From NCBI GenBank assembly GCA_030068075.1, contig CM057843.1, forward strand, positions 11,426,001 to 11,490,000: DNA of 64,000 nt, read 5' to 3'. The notes beneath the pieces are model-generated. The model was not told the DNA's origin, ran no database searches, and worked only from the letters and a program-made list of their open reading frames with translations. This document shows, piece after piece, positions 61,893 through 64,000 of the stretch (position 1 is its first letter; every line of letters starts with the position of its first letter). Source of the stretch: Paguma larvata (Eukaryota; Chordata; Mammalia; Carnivora; Viverridae). The translations under genes and the position numbers were made by a program.

Positions 61893-63105
61893 CAAGGTCT
61901 TGAGGTCTGGAGTGTCTCTCCCTCCTTTTCCCCTTCTGGACTAAAGAAGAAATCCTCCAGAGCCTGTAACTAAGACTAATGGTCCAGAATTGTTTCTGTC
62001 TCCCTGTGTAGGAGGTTTTATTGTTAGGGCTAAGAGTTATGGTTACCCAAAGAAGCCATGTCCAATATATAGGCAATAGGTGTGTGGGCTCTGCCGAGGC
62101 CAATCCCCTTGGCCAATTTCAACTTGAGAAACTGTGTGCTCCTTTTTCTGGGTAGAAGTGAAACCTCAGAGCCTCAGGTTCATGTCCCACAAGGAATGAC
62201 TCTGGTTGGTTATAGCTTGGGTTCCCAAAAATATCCACTCGAAGCCTTCCCCACCACCCCTGCATCCATTAGTAGGTCCTGTGATTCTCTCATGTTTATC
62301 TATGGATGGTCTGGTTATAAAACATCAGCCTAGAGATCAGAATCACTTTATTTCTCTTATCAGGATTCTACAAACTAAAAACAGGAAATTTCTTCTCCTT
62401 CGTATAAAGATACCATGGGATAAAGAGGAGATAGAGGGCAAACTCTAAGGGTATATGAACTCCAGTACCTCTGGAGAGCATGATCCATGTGTGCAAATTT
62501 TTAAAACTCTGTTAACACAAAAAAGTAAATGCTATAATACAAAATTAGTGTTCCTTATCTATCTTCCCTGATATATTTCAGATCTTTTTAAAAGATAATT
62601 TTTGGTAATGCAATTTTATTTACTCGTGAAAAAAATTCCAAAATACCCCCTATGAAATTCTTCAGTCCCCAAACCTTCCAGCTGAGATAACCCATATATG
62701 TAAGTAGAGTGGTATGGTGATGTCTTCCCTAAAATTTCCTTTCTCAGTAGGAGAGCAGTCTCTAACCTAGAACTCTCTCTCTTCTTGTGTGCTGCTTCTC
62801 AGGCTTTCATCTAGTAAGTATTTGTCTTTATTTTCCATCTAGCCTCCCTTTGGCCTGAATCACCTATTCTGGGCATCTCTACTGTGCCACTGATGTTTCC
62901 TGATTCATTGCCCCAAAACATCCCTTTGACCTGCATTGTGTCCTGCCTTCTCTGTGAGTTTCCATGGGGATAAAAGGGTTGAAAGTATTGCGTAAGATGG
63001 AGATGAAGAGAAGGGACATGAGGGAGGGAAGCAGAACAAGACTGGAGGTGGAGAGTTTCTGGGAAAATGAAGAAGAAAGAGGGACATGGGGAGAAATAGG
63101 ACAGA

Positions 63106-63746
63106 TGTGGGAACTAAGTTTAAGAATTCTGTATGTTTACACCAATGGAGTAACAAGGCTTAAGGCGGAAAGCTGCCGCAGGGTGAAAGTCCCCAAGGCC
63201 AGTCATTAGGTAAGACGAAGAATAAAGGTGGAAAGCCACCACCAGGTGAAAGAGTCCAAAGTTAGTCACTAGGTAAACTTAGGGCGGGAGTCGCCTCCAC
63301 AGGAAGAAAGCGACTGAAAAGAGTTAGAGGCAGAAAGCCACTATTTGGGTATAAGCATCCAAAGTTAGCTAGTGAAAAGGATGCTTTTTTAGCCTTGAGG
63401 CAGCACCCTCCTGCGATCTTAAAATTTGGAGATAAAAGCTATTTGGCTGTATCACCCACAGAAAAACACTCTCCAACTAGCGTCTAGCTCCAATATATTA
63501 TCGTGCTTTAATCTCACCTTCTAATGCCACTCGCCCCCCAAATCCTTTGCTTCTTACACACACAAATTAATGGTCACTATCTTATTGTTTTCTTTTGCAC
63601 GTTCACCACATATGTAAAACCGTGAGAGCTCAATAAATACAGAGATAAAACCCCTGTTCGGAGATCTCGTGTCGTCCCGGATATTAGCTTTTCTCGTATT
63701 CAATTCTGCATCTACTCTCTTGCTAGACAAGAGAGAACTCCAGACA
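63106..63746 (+). mobile_element. Solo endogenous retrovirus LTR, 641 bp, young
   Basis: Begins TG and ends CA, flanked by the direct repeat GACAGA (63100-63105 and 63747-63752). The sister sequence in unit B has a single uninterrupted GACAGA at this place (near 51703), an empty site that proves insertion. A polyadenylation hexamer AATAAA lies at 63632. The first half carries imperfect tandem repeats of about 70 bp. No internal retroviral genes remain. The 6-bp duplication would suit a class II (betaretrovirus-like) element, but the family is not identified. Confidence 0.85.
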
Positions 63747-64000
63747 GACAGAACTGCAAACAAATGAGATGAAAAGGAAGGATTGTGGCACTGGAGAGGA
63801 CTGAATGGGGTACAGAGAGAGTGGAGAGGAAAAAGATAGAGAAATAAGATGAGATGGATAAAAGGTCAGAGGAAGGAAGGGGGGCAATAAAATTAATGGA
63901 TCAGGGATGAAAGAGGTGGGCTTCCATACAGGGCTGCTTCCTCTTCTATACTGTCCAGCAATAGCCAGTTTATGCGACCCTCACACCATCATTGTGGTCT

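Larger units (their letters stand above)
57180..64000 (+). repeat. Tandem unit C: upstream block, receptor and 3' flank, running off the window
   Basis: Third copy. The upstream block at 57180-58080 shares the phrase AACAAGGCC...TCATTAGGAAG with units A and B. The receptor and 3' flank match unit B up to the window end, apart from a solo LTR inserted at 63106-63746. The gap between block and receptor is about 3 kb shorter than in units A and B. Confidence 0.65.

Overview
The window is mammalian nuclear DNA from a carnivore, most probably a felid. The evidence is about twenty tRNA-derived SINEs with the cat-type SINEC_Fc head (GC-CTGGGTGGCTCAGTCGGTTGAG and its reverse complement), carnivore-type LINE-1 3' ends, and ancient MIR, L2, L1M and MLT1 repeats. 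There is no prokaryotic gene organisation. Almost all short open reading frames are chance ORFs or repeat fragments.

The only protein-coding genes I can support are four single-coding-exon olfactory receptors of the OR3A type. One is on the minus strand (20025-20972, 315 aa, the most divergent). Three are on the plus strand: 36842-37790 (broken by one extra base), 49548-50489 (313 aa) and 60945-61892 (315 aa). The arrangement resembles the mammalian OR3A/OR1 cluster (human 17p13.3), but that synteny is inferred from protein similarity alone.

Layout. 1-9 kb: intergenic, with SINEs, a 5'-truncated L1 and a probable LTR. 9.1-17.6 kb: one near full-length L1 broken up by a SINE, a solo LTR with 4-bp target duplications, a processed pseudogene of SET (alpha isoform), and a SINE head at an internal deletion. 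17.6-20 kb: old L1 and SINEs. 20-21 kb: minus-strand receptor. 21-29 kb: intergenic repeats. 29.4 kb to the end: three diverged copies of a tandem unit. Each has an upstream part (about 29.4-31.1, 42.3-43.8 and 57.2-58.1 kb) containing the same MIR pieces, followed by a receptor coding exon. The last two units also share about 2 kb of 3' flank (50.5-52.0 and 61.9-64.0 kb), so their gene regions duplicated recently. A 641-bp solo LTR with 6-bp target duplications lies in the last copy and is absent from its sister, so it inserted after that duplication.

How the genes may work: the plus-strand coding exons are each preceded by a plausible splice acceptor 5-6 bases before the ATG. In the first two units a matching splice donor lies about 5.9 kb upstream next to a TATA-like stretch. 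This suggests a non-coding first exon, a long repeat-filled intron and one coding exon per gene, the usual olfactory receptor layout. The first plus-strand copy looks mosaic: its front two-thirds matches its plus-strand sisters and its tail matches the inverted minus-strand gene.

Limits: repeat family names and boundaries come from recognition by eye, without a library search, and ages and identities were not computed.
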